A program made the translations under genes and the position numbers. Shown here piece after piece: positions 18,683 through 28,048 of a stretch of DNA of 64,000 nucleotides. The stretch lies in contig CAWDGB010000024.1 in NCBI GenBank assembly GCA_963801715.1, positions 1 to 64,000 of the forward strand, written 5' to 3'. Below the pieces are notes generated by a model. That model was not told the DNA's origin, did no database searches, and worked only from the letters and a program-made list of their open reading frames with translations. Origin of the DNA: CAVVJA01 sp963801715 (GTDB lineage: Bacteria > Actinomycetota > Actinomycetes > Mycobacteriales > Jatrophihabitantaceae). How positions within the stretch are numbered: position 1 is the first letter of the stretch; the number at the start of each line of letters is the position of its first letter.

Positions 18683-20182
18683 ATGACCAGAATCGCCGAT
18701 GACATTCGTGCAGACACCGGAGATCGGTCGGATTGGGCGCGCTCCGGGGGGTCAGAAATCCCGGAGGAGCTGACCGTTCTTCCACCGGACACGGCGCCGT
18801 GGTTCACCATCATCGTGCCGACCCGAAATGAGGAGGGCAGCGTCACCGTCCTGCTCGACCGGCTCGCTGACGAACTCGGTGATGTCCGGGCCGAAGTACT
18901 GTTCGTCGACGACAGCAGCGATCGCACACCTGAGGTCATCCGGGCTGTTGCGCGCGAATGCGGATTGCCAGTCCGGCTACTTCATCGTCCGTTTGGCGCG
19001 CGTCGTGGCGGACTCGGCGGCGCGGTCGTCGCAGGATTGAGATGCGCTCGCGGGTCATGGGCCGTCGTGATGGACGGAGACCTGCAACACCCGCCCGAGC
19101 TGGCGGCACGGCTAGTGGCTATCGGCCAGTCCCGGCAATTGGATCTGGTAGCCGGAACCCGCTACCAGGATGGCGGGGACGCCGGAGGACTCGCTGGTCG
19201 TTACCGGCGCGCCGTCTCCGGCCTGGCCACCACCCTGACGAAGGCGATCTTCCCGCTGCGACTGGCCCGGCTGTCGGACCCTATGTCGGGATTCTTCGCG
19301 GTGCGTCTGGGCGCCCTGAACCTCGACAAGCTCGACCCTATTGGCTTCAAGATTCTGCTCGAGATAGCCGTCCGCCAGCCCAAGCTCCAGGTTGCCGAAG
19401 TTCCCTTCGTCTTCGGCACCCGCCTGGCCGGGGAGAGCAAAGCCTCGGCACGCGAAGGCCTCAGATTTCTCAGGCATCTGCTTCGACTACGGCTGCTGGT
19501 GCTGCTGAGCCAGGTGCGGAAGTCTTCCGCCACCGGCGGCCTTGCCCGGCTGCGCCGACTCGTCATTTTCGGGGCCGTCGGCGCATCGGGTGTGGCGGTG
19601 AATACCGCCGCACTGTGGCTACTGTCCGAGCGCGCATTCAACCACCACTATCTGCTCGCGGCGACCCTGGCGACGGGTGTCTCGACGACATGGAATTTCG
19701 TCTTCACCGAGCTATTGGTGTTCCGCGGCCCGAAACCGGGAACGCTCCTGGGTCGCGGCGTGCGCTTTTATATAATGAACTGTCTCGCGCTGCTGCTGCG
19801 CCTGCCACTGCTGGCGCTGATGGTCGAGGGTTTCGGGGCCAATGTTCTGGTGGCCAACATCATCACCCTAGCGCTCATGTTCCTGGTTCGCTTCGTGATT
19901 GCCGACTCTGCCATCTACGCTCCACCGGTCGACGATAGCGGCGTGCAGAAGCAGCCGATGAGGATCACTGTTGATCTCACTGGAGTGCGTGCTGCCGCCA
20001 TGGCCGGTTCGGCGGTGGCGTCCTCCTCAGGCCTCCCCCGAGCCGCTCACCGGGCGGCCAAGCCGGTGACGTGCTACCAGTCGCTACCTCCCGTACCGGT
20101 ACGCGATCGACGGTGTGGTCACGGTCGGCTCCCAGGTGCCGCTGAGGGAACTCGAGTACTTCCGGGCCCAGTGGCTGAGTAA
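18683..20182 (+). CDS. GT2 glycosyltransferase fused to a GtrA membrane domain
   Basis: The 499-residue product starts at ATG after GGGGGGAA. The N-terminal 260 residues are a polyprenyl-phosphate sugar synthase of family GT2: FTIIVPTRNEEGSV, VLFVDDSSDRT, RGGLGGAVVAGLR and the DxD site VVMDGDLQHPPEL at about residue 130. Residues 290-405 form four membrane helices of the GtrA type (IFGAVGASGVAVNTAALWLL, STTWNFVFTELLVFR). The pair makes or flips a lipid-linked monosaccharide, typically dolichol- or polyprenyl-phosphate mannose or glucose. About 70 bp at the 3' end overlap the next gene. The tail after residue 430 is low-complexity, so a frame change near 20070 is possible. First gene of the operon. 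Confidence 0.85.
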   Translation: MTRIADDIRADTGDRSDWARSGGSEIPEELTVLPPDTAPWFTIIVPTRNEEGSVTVLLDRLADELGDVRAEVLFVDDSSDRTPEVIRAVARECGLPVRLLHRPFGARRGGLGGAVVAGLRCARGSWAVVMDGDLQHPPELAARLVAIGQSRQLDLVAGTRYQDGGDAGGLAGRYRRAVSGLATTLTKAIFPLRLARLSDPMSGFFAVRLGALNLDKLDPIGFKILLEIAVRQPKLQVAEVPFVFGTRLAGESKASAREGLRFLRHLLRLRLLVLLSQVRKSSATGGLARLRRLVIFGAVGASGVAVNTAALWLLSERAFNHHYLLAATLATGVSTTWNFVFTELLVFRGPKPGTLLGRGVRFYIMNCLALLLRLPLLALMVEGFGANVLVANIITLALMFLVRFVIADSAIYAPPVDDSGVQKQPMRITVDLTGVRAAAMAGSAVASSSGLPRAAHRAAKPVTCYQSLPPVPVRDRRCGHGRLPGAAEGTRVLPGPVAE

Positions 20183-21230
20183 CGATGTCGACGTGAGCGT
20201 CCGAGTCGGCCCGGTCGGTCGGGCTTCCCCGCGCACGCGCGCCCTGATGACCCAGTATGTGTCGCCGCCCGGAGTCAGCTACCAGGAACACTTCGGACGC
20301 CTCGGCGCGAACTTCCGCGTAAACATCGGCGACAAAGTCGAAGTCACCTGCTCTCCGACACTCGCGCGTTCCCCGCACGTGCTGTACACCAACGTTATCG
20401 AAGCGCTCCTGCGGTTTGTTTCCGTGTCACGAGGCGTCATTCTGCTCCACTCCGCTTGCCTGGAGCTCAACGGCAGCGGGCTGCTGCTTTCGGCGCGGAC
20501 CGACACCGGCAAGACGGGCACCGTCCTCACGCTGCTCCGTGAGTACGGTGCGCGGTTTCTCTCCGATGACATGACCATCATCGACCCTCACGGCAACGCC
20601 ACCTGCTTCCCGAAGCCACTCACGATCAGCCATCACACACTGCGGGCGGTGCAGACCGGAGACCTGACCCGGGCAGAATGGCGTTGGCTGAAAGTGCAGA
20701 GTCGCCTGCACTCGAAGGAGGGCCGCAACTTCGGCATGGTCCTCGCCGGGCTCAACGTCCCGATCATGGGCCTCAATTCGCTCACCCAGCGGATCGTGCC
20801 ACCGCCCAAGTACAACGTCGACCGGCTGGTTGAGTGCAACATCATCAGGAGCACGAACGTCGAGAACCTGTTCGTCATCGAGCGTGGAGCGCCGGTCCTG
20901 GAAGACGTGCCGTACGTCGATGCCATCGCGACGCTTGTGGACAATACCGACGACGCCTACGGTTTCCCACCGTTCCGGCAGATGGCCCCTTCAATCGTCA
21001 TCGGCGCCGACGACTACCACGAACTGCGCCGAAAAGAACGCGCCATTCTGACCTCGGCCATGGCAAACATCCGGGTGCGGAGGCTGGCATCCGACAGCTT
21101 CTCCTGGGCCGGCGACATCGCGGCTCTGCTCCAGGGCCGGCCGCTCGGGTCGGCATCCGCAGACGCTAGCAGACGCGCACTCGATCGTAGGGGCGTCGCC
21201 GACCCGGCCGCGCTCGCGGCCCAGGTATGA
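20115..21230 (+). CDS. HprK-like P-loop kinase-fold protein in a glycan operon
   Basis: This 371-residue protein has an HPr kinase/PEP carboxykinase-like core. It shows GVILLHSACLELNGSGLLLS, the P-loop SARTDTGKTGT near residue 126, and REYGARFLSDDMTIID with the paired Asp near residue 150. The usual P-loop is GxSGxGKS. Such HprK relatives are known beside glycosyltransferase and RiPP-like genes, but their substrates are unknown. The GTG at 20115 is the earliest clean start. The frame is open upstream to 20070 with good coding character (YLPYRYAIDGVVTV), so the real N-terminus may lie further left, joined by a frameshift to the overlapping GtrA gene. Its stop overlaps the next start (ATGA). 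Confidence 0.7.
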   Translation: MVTVGSQVPLRELEYFRAQWLSNDVDVSVRVGPVGRASPRTRALMTQYVSPPGVSYQEHFGRLGANFRVNIGDKVEVTCSPTLARSPHVLYTNVIEALLRFVSVSRGVILLHSACLELNGSGLLLSARTDTGKTGTVLTLLREYGARFLSDDMTIIDPHGNATCFPKPLTISHHTLRAVQTGDLTRAEWRWLKVQSRLHSKEGRNFGMVLAGLNVPIMGLNSLTQRIVPPPKYNVDRLVECNIIRSTNVENLFVIERGAPVLEDVPYVDAIATLVDNTDDAYGFPPFRQMAPSIVIGADDYHELRRKERAILTSAMANIRVRRLASDSFSWAGDIAALLQGRPLGSASADASRRALDRRGVADPAALAAQV

Positions 21231-22852
21231 CGAGGGAGGCCGCCTCGTCTTTCCTGACGTCGGTGTTGGCGCCAGCACGGGACAGCGCTGGACAGGGGCG
21301 GTGGCGCATACGGCCGGTGGCCGACGAGGCGGAGCGAAGGCACCTGCCGCTTCGCTGGATGCTGAGTATGGCCTTGCCCGTCACCGCAGTGCTCGCCGTG
21401 GCGACTTTCCTGCGTTTTTGGCAGTTGGACCGTATCGGGTTCAACAGCGACGAGGCGGTATACAGCGGCACCGCTGCGTCCATTGCGGGCAACGATGTCC
21501 TGCGGTCGATGTTCCCCATCTTCAGGGCTCATCCGCTGTTCCTGCAGATCCTGCTGTCCTTCGGAATGCACGGACACGTCAGCGACTGGGGAGCCCGCGC
21601 CGTAACGGCCGCGATCGGGGTCGGCACCGTTGCCGCCACCTATGGACTCGGGCGGCGACTGTACGGACACACGGCCGGACTTATAGCGGCCCTGCTGCTG
21701 GCCGTCATGCCGTACCACGTGATCGTTAGCCGGCAGGTCCTGCTGGACGGGCTCATGACCCTATGCGCCACCCTCGTGCTGTACAGCGTCGTGCGCTACA
21801 TCGAATCCGGTGCACTGCCGTGGATGCTTGCCGCGTGCGGCTTGATGGGCGCGTGCATACTCTCGAAAGAGACGAGCATCGTGCTCGTCGGAGGCCTTTA
21901 CGCATTTTTCGCGTTGACACCCGCTGTCCGCGTGCGGCTCCGGCACATCGGCTTGGGCCTGGCCGTAATGTCCCTGGTCATCATCGCGTTCCCATTGGCC
22001 CTGTCGTTATCCGGGCGTGCCAATTCCGGCCAGCATTACTTGCTGTGGCAGCTGTTTCGACGGCCAAACCACGAGATCCTCTTCTACCTCCGCGTTGTTC
22101 CCGCAGCTCTTGGCTGGGCGACGATAGCCCTAGCGGTGTTCGGCCTCGTCTGGATGCGCCGGGAGAACACCTGGCGCGAACGGCTGCTGCTGACCTGGAT
22201 AGCGGTGCCGGCGGTCTTCTTCACCTTGTGGCCGGTAAAGGGCTACCAGTACCTATTGCCCCTTGCCCCCGTCGCTGCCCTACTAGCCGCTAGGGCCATC
22301 GCTCAGGTCGCCACGGTTGGTTTGCTGCGCCGCCGCCAGCTCGGCGGATTGGCCGTGGGCGCCGTGGCCCTCGGCGTCGCCATCACGCTGCTGGTGCCGA
22401 CTTGGACCCGCATCAACCCGTCCACCAGCGGCTCGTTCCTAGCGGGCACGGGCGGCGTGCCCGGGGGCCGCGAAGCCGGCCTATGGGTGAAGAACAACCT
22501 CCCGGCAGACGCCCAGCTTCTCGCGGTAGGCCCGTCGATGGCCAACATCCTCGAGTTCTACGGACAACGCCGGGTCTTCGCGCTGTCCGTAAGTCCCGAC
22601 CCAGCCAACCGCAACCCGGCCTACGTTCCGGTGCCCAACCCGGACCTAGCCGTTCGGCAGCACAAGTTCCAGTACGTGGTCTGGGACACGTATACCGCGA
22701 ACCGGTCGCCGTCCTTCGGTGCCAAGATCACCACGCTCGTGAACAAGTTCCACGGGATCTCGGTCTTTGCCTCCACTGTCATCGTCAAGGCAAAGTCGGG
22801 CGCGGCCGTCGAAACGCCGGTGATCGTCATTTACCGGGTGCGGCCGTCATGA
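21227..22852 (+). CDS. GT39-family polyprenyl-phosphate mannosyltransferase-like membrane protein
   Basis: This 541-residue polytopic protein carries the luminal acidic motif GFNSDEAVYSGTAASIAG in its first loop and about ten membrane helices (GLIAALLLAVMPYHVIVSRQ, LMTLCATLVLYSVVRYI). A soluble C-terminal domain follows (AGLWVKNNLPADAQLLAVGP). GT39/ArnT-like enzymes take a sugar from a polyprenyl phosphate on the outer face of the membrane and move it to protein or glycolipid. The upstream GT2-GtrA protein would supply that donor. The start overlaps the previous stop (ATGA), and the stop overlaps the next start (ATGA). Confidence 0.8.
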   Translation: MTREAASSFLTSVLAPARDSAGQGRWRIRPVADEAERRHLPLRWMLSMALPVTAVLAVATFLRFWQLDRIGFNSDEAVYSGTAASIAGNDVLRSMFPIFRAHPLFLQILLSFGMHGHVSDWGARAVTAAIGVGTVAATYGLGRRLYGHTAGLIAALLLAVMPYHVIVSRQVLLDGLMTLCATLVLYSVVRYIESGALPWMLAACGLMGACILSKETSIVLVGGLYAFFALTPAVRVRLRHIGLGLAVMSLVIIAFPLALSLSGRANSGQHYLLWQLFRRPNHEILFYLRVVPAALGWATIALAVFGLVWMRRENTWRERLLLTWIAVPAVFFTLWPVKGYQYLLPLAPVAALLAARAIAQVATVGLLRRRQLGGLAVGAVALGVAITLLVPTWTRINPSTSGSFLAGTGGVPGGREAGLWVKNNLPADAQLLAVGPSMANILEFYGQRRVFALSVSPDPANRNPAYVPVPNPDLAVRQHKFQYVVWDTYTANRSPSFGAKITTLVNKFHGISVFASTVIVKAKSGAAVETPVIVIYRVRPS

Positions 22853-24256
22853 TGTCTCGCGCCGCAACCGCGGTGACCGTCCTACTGGTCGGCGTCAGCC
22901 TCCTCAGTGCACCGGCCGCAGGGGCCCGGCCCGCGACGCCCGCACCCTCGCCCGAGCAAGCCCATACCACAACACCGATTACGCACTTCGTCTTCATGAT
23001 GCAGGGCGACCGGTCGTTCGACAACTACTTCGGCACCTACCCTGGCGCCGACGGAATTCCCGCAGAAACGTGCCAAAAACGGATTGTCACGGGCCCTAGC
23101 CACCGGTTGCGTCAAGCCGTTCCCACTGCACGGCAAGGTCCCCCCGATGTTGGGAGCCGGCGCCGAAGAGTTGCACAAACAATACGACAAGGGTGCCATG
23201 GACGGTTTCGTGGCGGCATATCAGGACGAGGGCCGCGACGGAACGAACACGATGGGGTACTACGACCAGCGCGACTTACCCACCTATTGGGACCTCGCGG
23301 CTCGCTACGTTTTGTTCGACCATTTCTTTTCGTCGACCAACGACGGAGTGCGGGCCAATCGCTCCTATTGGGTCGCCGGCAAGACCGCGCCCGCAGGTGG
23401 CCCGCAGCAGCTGAACGCCGCGTACTCCGAGGAGCCGACGATCTTCGATCGGCTCCAGGCTGCCAATATCAGCTGGAAGTTCTACGTCCAGGGCTATGAC
23501 CCCAACCAGACGTTCCGCACCAACTCGAGGACCAACCCCACAACACAGCCGGTGCGGGTACCGCTGTTGAACTACGCCCGCTTCGTCGACAATCCAGCTC
23601 TTAACGCCCACATCACCGATATGTCGCAGTACTACAAAGACCTCGATGCTGGGACCCTCCCGGCGGTCGCCTACGTCGCGAGCTCGGGCCCTAGCGAGCG
23701 CTCGGCCCGTTCGATCGCCAGCGGCCAAAAGCTGGTGTCCGATCTTGTCGGCAGCTTGATGGTGAGCAAGTATTGGGACTCTTCGGCCTTTCTGCTGTCC
23801 TACGACGGCTCCGGTGGTTGGTACGACCACGTCAAGCCGCCCCAGGTCGACCGGAACGGCTACGGGATGCGGGTACCTGCGCTACTGGTCAGCCCCTATG
23901 CGCGACGGGGGCAGATCGAGAACACTGTCATGGATTACACCAGTGCGCTCGCGTTCATCGAGAAGAACTGGCAGCTGGCCCCGCTCGCTACCCGCGATGC
24001 CGCCGCGAACTCGATCGCGCCCGCCTTCGATTTCCATGCCTCACCACGACTGCCGCAAGTGAATTTCGGCCAGCCGGTGGCCGCCAAATCGCCGCTGGTG
24101 TCGGTCGCGCTCGTGTACTTCTGCTACGGGGCGGCGCTGCTCTTGGTGCTAGGCCTGGTCCTGTTCGCAATCGCCGCGCCCGCGTGGCGGAGGCGCCCGG
24201 GTAACGCCGGTGAACCCGCCGTTCGTGAGGCCGAGACGGTGGGAGCGCAACCATGA
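22849..24256 (+). pseudogene. membrane-anchored phosphoesterase (phospholipase C/acid phosphatase family) with altered metal-site residues, one frameshift
   Basis: ATG 22849 overlaps the previous stop. The product has a signal peptide, then HFVFMMQGDRSFDNYFGTYP, CVKPFPLHGKVPPMLGA, FFSSTNDGVRANRSYWVAG and SYDGSGGWYDHVKPPQVDR, and ends in a membrane helix with basic tail. Catalytic members have E-N-x-x-F-D at the first site and D-D or D-E at the last. Here these are G-D-R-S-F-D and D-G, so metal binding may be weakened. The frame shifts in the five-A run near 23076-23080, and dropping one A restores about 468 residues. It ends overlapping the next gene (ATGA). Role inferred: an extracytoplasmic partner in glycan assembly or turnover. 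Confidence 0.7.
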
Positions 24257-25743
24257 ACCGACGAGCAATCCTGCGCATCGCAGGCATAGTGGCACTTCTG
24301 GTGGGAACCGGGACGGCTCAGGGCAGCCCGGCCTTCGCAGTCGACCCGTCGCCATCACCGACTGACCCGACGACGATCGCCTCTTCCATCCCCCCGAGTG
24401 ACCCTCCGACGGATACTTCAACGCCGACTCCGACGGATACGCCGACGCCGACTCCGACGGATACGCCGACGCCGACGCCGACTCCGACGGATACGCCGAC
24501 GCCTACTCCAGCGCCCAGTCCAGCACCCACCCCGACAACGGCCCCACCGCCGACCACAACCGCGCCGGGCCCGATCACGCCACCGGCCCCAGCCACTAGC
24601 GGCGCAACGATGCCGTCGGCGCAGCGGCCCCGGAGTTCCTCAATCGTCGTGGGGAGACCTCACCCCCATAAAGCGCCGGCTGGCGCTGCCCCACAACGGC
24701 CTCATCCACATAAGACACTCGGTCCGGTACTGCCGCGAGGAGACCACCCGCACCGGAAGCCGTGGCCCATCACCCTCACGCTCAACACGGTGCCTGCGCT
24801 GCCCGGCGTGCACTTCACCTTCGACGGTCACGTGCTGGTAACCGCGGCCAACGGACGCGCCACCTACACCGCAGAACACGACTTCGTCCCACACACGCTT
24901 ACGTTGACAGACACCAGCCTCCAGGTGACCGACCGTCGATATCAGTTCAGTCGGTGGGCCGGGCAACGCAACCCGAGTCAGGCGTTCACGCATACGGTCA
25001 CGGCGCTCCCGCTTCGCCAGAACTACGCGATCACCGCCGCGTTCACCGTGCAACAGCAGGTCACACCCCGCTTCGTGGAGGTGAACGGCAGCTCACTGGA
25101 TATGTCGAGGATCTCCGCGATCACCGTCAAAAGCGACACCGGACAGGTGGTCAACCTCTCGCCGACCGGGGCGGCGTGGCTCGATGGCATGCGGCCGGCC
25201 TACCACCACAGCGCGCTCACTGCAGACCCAGCGATCTACTCGCTGCAAAGCGTCATGGTCAGCGGCACGAACGTGGTCGATGCAGGACGGCAGACGTTCA
25301 AGCCAGCCACCAATAACGCACCCACCTTCATCACCCAGTTTTACGACCTGGTCATCACTGGTCACGACGCTTTGTTCAAGACCGCGATGGGTAAGCAGGC
25401 GATCGTCACGTTTCCTGACGGCTCCAAACGGACCGTGACCCTGAACGCCCACCACACCGCAACCGTGCCCAATCTCCCGCGCGGAACCTATACGGTGCGG
25501 CTCAAGGCCGGCAACGGTATCGTCGCCGCGGATCAGTTCGCCCTGTCCAAGGACAAGACCGTCGACGTCGCCGTCATCAGCCTGGTAGACATCGCGGTCC
25601 TCATCGCAGCAGCCCTCGTCGCCGCGCTTGCCCTGATAGCCATTGGCCGGCACTGGTGGCGCTACCGGCCCGTCCGCAAACTCCGGCGATTGCTGCGCCG
25701 CGATTCCTCGTTCGACGTACAGCCCGAGGACATACTGTCGTGA
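24253..25743 (+). CDS. secreted Pro/Thr-repeat protein with C-terminal membrane helix
   Basis: The 496-residue product starts at an ATG overlapping the previous stop. A signal peptide (MNRRAILRIAGIVALLVGTG) is followed by about 90 residues of TPTPTD-type repeats. A His/Pro-rich basic linker (GRPHPHKAPAGAAPQRPHPH) comes next, then two beta-type domains (VHFTFDGHVLVTAANGRATY, DALFKTAMGKQAIVTFPDGS). It ends with a membrane helix and a basic cytoplasmic tail. PT stretches are common O-mannosylation targets in actinobacteria, so this may be a substrate of the neighbouring GT39-like enzyme. That is inference. No LPXTG is present. Its stop overlaps the next start (GTGA). Confidence 0.65.
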   Translation: MNRRAILRIAGIVALLVGTGTAQGSPAFAVDPSPSPTDPTTIASSIPPSDPPTDTSTPTPTDTPTPTPTDTPTPTPTPTDTPTPTPAPSPAPTPTTAPPPTTTAPGPITPPAPATSGATMPSAQRPRSSSIVVGRPHPHKAPAGAAPQRPHPHKTLGPVLPRGDHPHRKPWPITLTLNTVPALPGVHFTFDGHVLVTAANGRATYTAEHDFVPHTLTLTDTSLQVTDRRYQFSRWAGQRNPSQAFTHTVTALPLRQNYAITAAFTVQQQVTPRFVEVNGSSLDMSRISAITVKSDTGQVVNLSPTGAAWLDGMRPAYHHSALTADPAIYSLQSVMVSGTNVVDAGRQTFKPATNNAPTFITQFYDLVITGHDALFKTAMGKQAIVTFPDGSKRTVTLNAHHTATVPNLPRGTYTVRLKAGNGIVAADQFALSKDKTVDVAVISLVDIAVLIAAALVAALALIAIGRHWWRYRPVRKLRRLLRRDSSFDVQPEDILS

Positions 25744-26924
25744 GGCGATCGCTGGCGGCGTGCACCTGCCTCGTGGTGCTGCTGACAACGATGCAGTTGC
25801 TTGGGGTCGGCGGTCAGCCAAGCGTCGCGGCGATCACCCCTCAGCCCGCCTCTCCAGTGCCGCTGTTCGCTTACTACTACCAGTGGTTTGATCCCTCGTC
25901 TTGGAACCGGGCCAAAATCGACTATCCAGAGGTGGGCCGGTACTCCAGTGACGACCCGCAGGTGATGCGTCAGCAGATCCAGCAGGCTAAGGGAGTCGGG
26001 ATAACCGGCTTCATCGTCAGCTGGAAGGACACCGTGACAAACACCCGCCGCCTGCGGGCACTCGCCGGCTTGGCCGCGGAGGAACATTTCAGTCTGGCGA
26101 TGATCTACCAAGGGCTCGACTTCAACCGGCACCCGCTTCCGGTGTCGAAGGTCGCTGCCGACTTCATGACGTTTCGCGACCAGTTTTCCCATGACCCGGT
26201 CTTCTACCGGATGGGAGGCAAACCACTGACGATCTGGAGCGGCACCTGGGCGTATTCGCACAGCGACGTCGCCCGGGTGACAGGCGCGGTGCGTCCGGCC
26301 GTACTGGTCTTGTCGACGGAGAAAAGCGTCGACGGTTACAAGCGAATCGCTGACGTGACCGACGGCGACGCGTATTACTGGTCCTCCGTAAACCCGAGCA
26401 CCAATCCCACGTACGGCACGAAGCTCTCCCAGATGAGCGCGGCCATCCACGCCGACGGCAAGTACTGGATCGCACCGTTTGCCAGCGGGTTCGATGCCCG
26501 ACTGGTCGGCGGCACGAGCATCGTGCCTCGCAATGACGGGGCGACGCTGCGCACGGAATATGCCAACGCGATTCGGTCCTCGCCTGACGCGCTGGGCTTG
26601 ATCAGCTGGAACGAATTCAGCGAGAACACCTATGTCGAGCCGTCCCGTCAGTACGGCCGACGCTATCTCGACGTGCTCGCCGAGCTGCGTAACACCCACC
26701 CTCCCACTCCCTCATCGGCGGTGGACTCCAGTGGCACGCTGCCCGGCGCCAAGTCCGGCCCGAATCGGCTCAATCTCGTCCTGCTCGCCGGCCTTCCCGT
26801 AGCCCTTGTCATTCTCCTCGGCGTCGCGGCCCACTGGCGTCGCCGGCGTGACCAGCCGCAGCGGCCGACCGACCGTGACAACACTCCGGCTAACCCACCG
26901 CTCAGCCGGCCAGGGAAGTATTGA
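25740..26924 (+). CDS. GH99-like glycoside hydrolase domain protein, membrane-anchored
   Basis: The 394-residue product starts at GTG 25740, overlapping the TGA of the previous gene. It has a signal peptide, a GH99-like domain (LFAYYYQWFDPSSWNR, GVGITGFIVSWKDTVTN, LSLAMIYQGLDF-like strands) and the acidic pair near residues 292 and 295 in LISWNEFSENTYVEP. A C-terminal membrane helix and Arg-rich tail follow. It is a paralogue of the protein at 10056-11414, which has an N-terminal anchor instead. Likely an exo-facing glycosidase or transglycosidase acting on the glycan made by this operon. It is the last gene of the overlapping series. Confidence 0.78.
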   Translation: MRRSLAACTCLVVLLTTMQLLGVGGQPSVAAITPQPASPVPLFAYYYQWFDPSSWNRAKIDYPEVGRYSSDDPQVMRQQIQQAKGVGITGFIVSWKDTVTNTRRLRALAGLAAEEHFSLAMIYQGLDFNRHPLPVSKVAADFMTFRDQFSHDPVFYRMGGKPLTIWSGTWAYSHSDVARVTGAVRPAVLVLSTEKSVDGYKRIADVTDGDAYYWSSVNPSTNPTYGTKLSQMSAAIHADGKYWIAPFASGFDARLVGGTSIVPRNDGATLRTEYANAIRSSPDALGLISWNEFSENTYVEPSRQYGRRYLDVLAELRNTHPPTPSSAVDSSGTLPGAKSGPNRLNLVLLAGLPVALVILLGVAAHWRRRRDQPQRPTDRDNTPANPPLSRPGKY

Positions 26925-27349
26925 CGTATCGATGGTCTGTCGCTGCGGCGATCCCGGTCGCCTCGAATCATCGCCGCTCGTATCCCACGCGCGCTGGCGG
27001 TGCCCTCAACGCTTTGGCGGCGCCAGCCCCGGAGAAACCGGAATTCGGCGAATATGGCGACCGCAGGCATTTGCGTTCGTACAGACCCTCGGCGACACAT
27101 CTACCTCTCCGCGGGCCTGCCCAATCCAAGTTTCTCCACGATGTACTCCGATTTATGTCCGATTCTCGAGCAGTTCGGATCCGTGGACACAAACACGACG
27201 TTCAACTCAACGACCATTCACTGACCGTTGCGCCACGCGGGATCCCTGACAAGTCCTGTGTCCGGTAGTCAGGCTTTCCCGTGGGCCATCTGGCCTTTGC
27301 GGTAGAGCTGATCGCGAGATTCGCTCCGATCCACACCTCGCTGCAAACG
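26925..27349. other. intergenic region between convergent genes
   Basis: No gene is visible on either strand. An inverted CCTGAC-N17-GTCAGG at about 27246-27274, flanked by GGGA and TCCC, could end transcription of the glycan operon or of the convergent gene. It lacks a clear T tract. Confidence 0.35.
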
Positions 27350-27784
27350 TCACTCATCACGAAGGTGCGGGCTAATTGCCGATCGGGGGATTTTCCGCAA
27401 GACGGAACGAAGGTCGTCAACAAGCACTGTGGCAGGCGCGTGCACGCCTGCGGCGTCGGATGACCAGTCCGCAAGATCACACAACGCCGCAATCTCCGCC
27501 AGTCGTGCGTACGCCGTAGCCAGCTGTTCTGCTTGCTCGCGAAGCAGCGCAGCTTGTCGATCAAGGTGCGCGGCCGCTGCTGCGCCGGCCACTTCCTGCC
27601 CGACGCTGGCACGCTGGCTGAACGCCAGCTGCTCGCGCAAGCCCCGGATCTCCGCCAGCGCGATAGTTGCGAAAGCCCCGACGTCAGGATGGATCGCCGA
27701 GATGCGCCGCGCGAGTGAGTCAATGTCGTCGTGGCCGGTGTGCTGTGCAGCGTTCACGCTCACGGCCTTCCAATCCATTCGCAC
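27350..27784 (-). CDS. hypothetical coiled-coil protein
   Basis: This encodes 144 residues from GTG 27784 with GGGGAGG five bases upstream. The product begins VRMDWKAVSVNAAQH. It has a helical region rich in Ala, Arg and Gln (AEIRGLREQLAFSQ, RQAALLREQAEQLATAYARL), then AALCDLADWSSDAAG and a short C-terminal helix ending LRSVLRKIPRS. The C-terminal pattern recurs in actinobacterial hypotheticals. There is no signal peptide or membrane segment, so it is probably cytoplasmic. Function unknown. It is divergent from the gene at 28184 across the iteron-bearing region. Confidence 0.6.
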   Translation of the reverse strand: MRMDWKAVSVNAAQHTGHDDIDSLARRISAIHPDVGAFATIALAEIRGLREQLAFSQRASVGQEVAGAAAAAHLDRQAALLREQAEQLATAYARLAEIAALCDLADWSSDAAGVHAPATVLVDDLRSVLRKIPRSAISPHLRDE

Positions 27785-28048
27785 TGCGCCTCCCCTCGAG
27801 ACCCATCATCCTGCGGACGGTTGAGCGTGAGCTGTGTTCCTAGGCTCTCCCCTGACATCGTCGCCGCAACCTCGTCCGGAGTGGCCGCGATGTTCGCCAC
27901 CGCTCGGGATGGTCGCAGCGAGTGCATTATCGTTGCACACAACGTAACCAAAGTTATGTCTTTCGCCACGCGGCCTGGAAATGGGGTGCAGCAACGTCAC
28001 CCTGCCGGTCCCCGACCGACCATCACCGAGCGGAGGGGAAGCTCTATC

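Noticed and set aside
25662..26699. 345-codon open frame antisense to the second GH99-like gene
   Set aside because: Shadow of a confirmed gene; no family signature.
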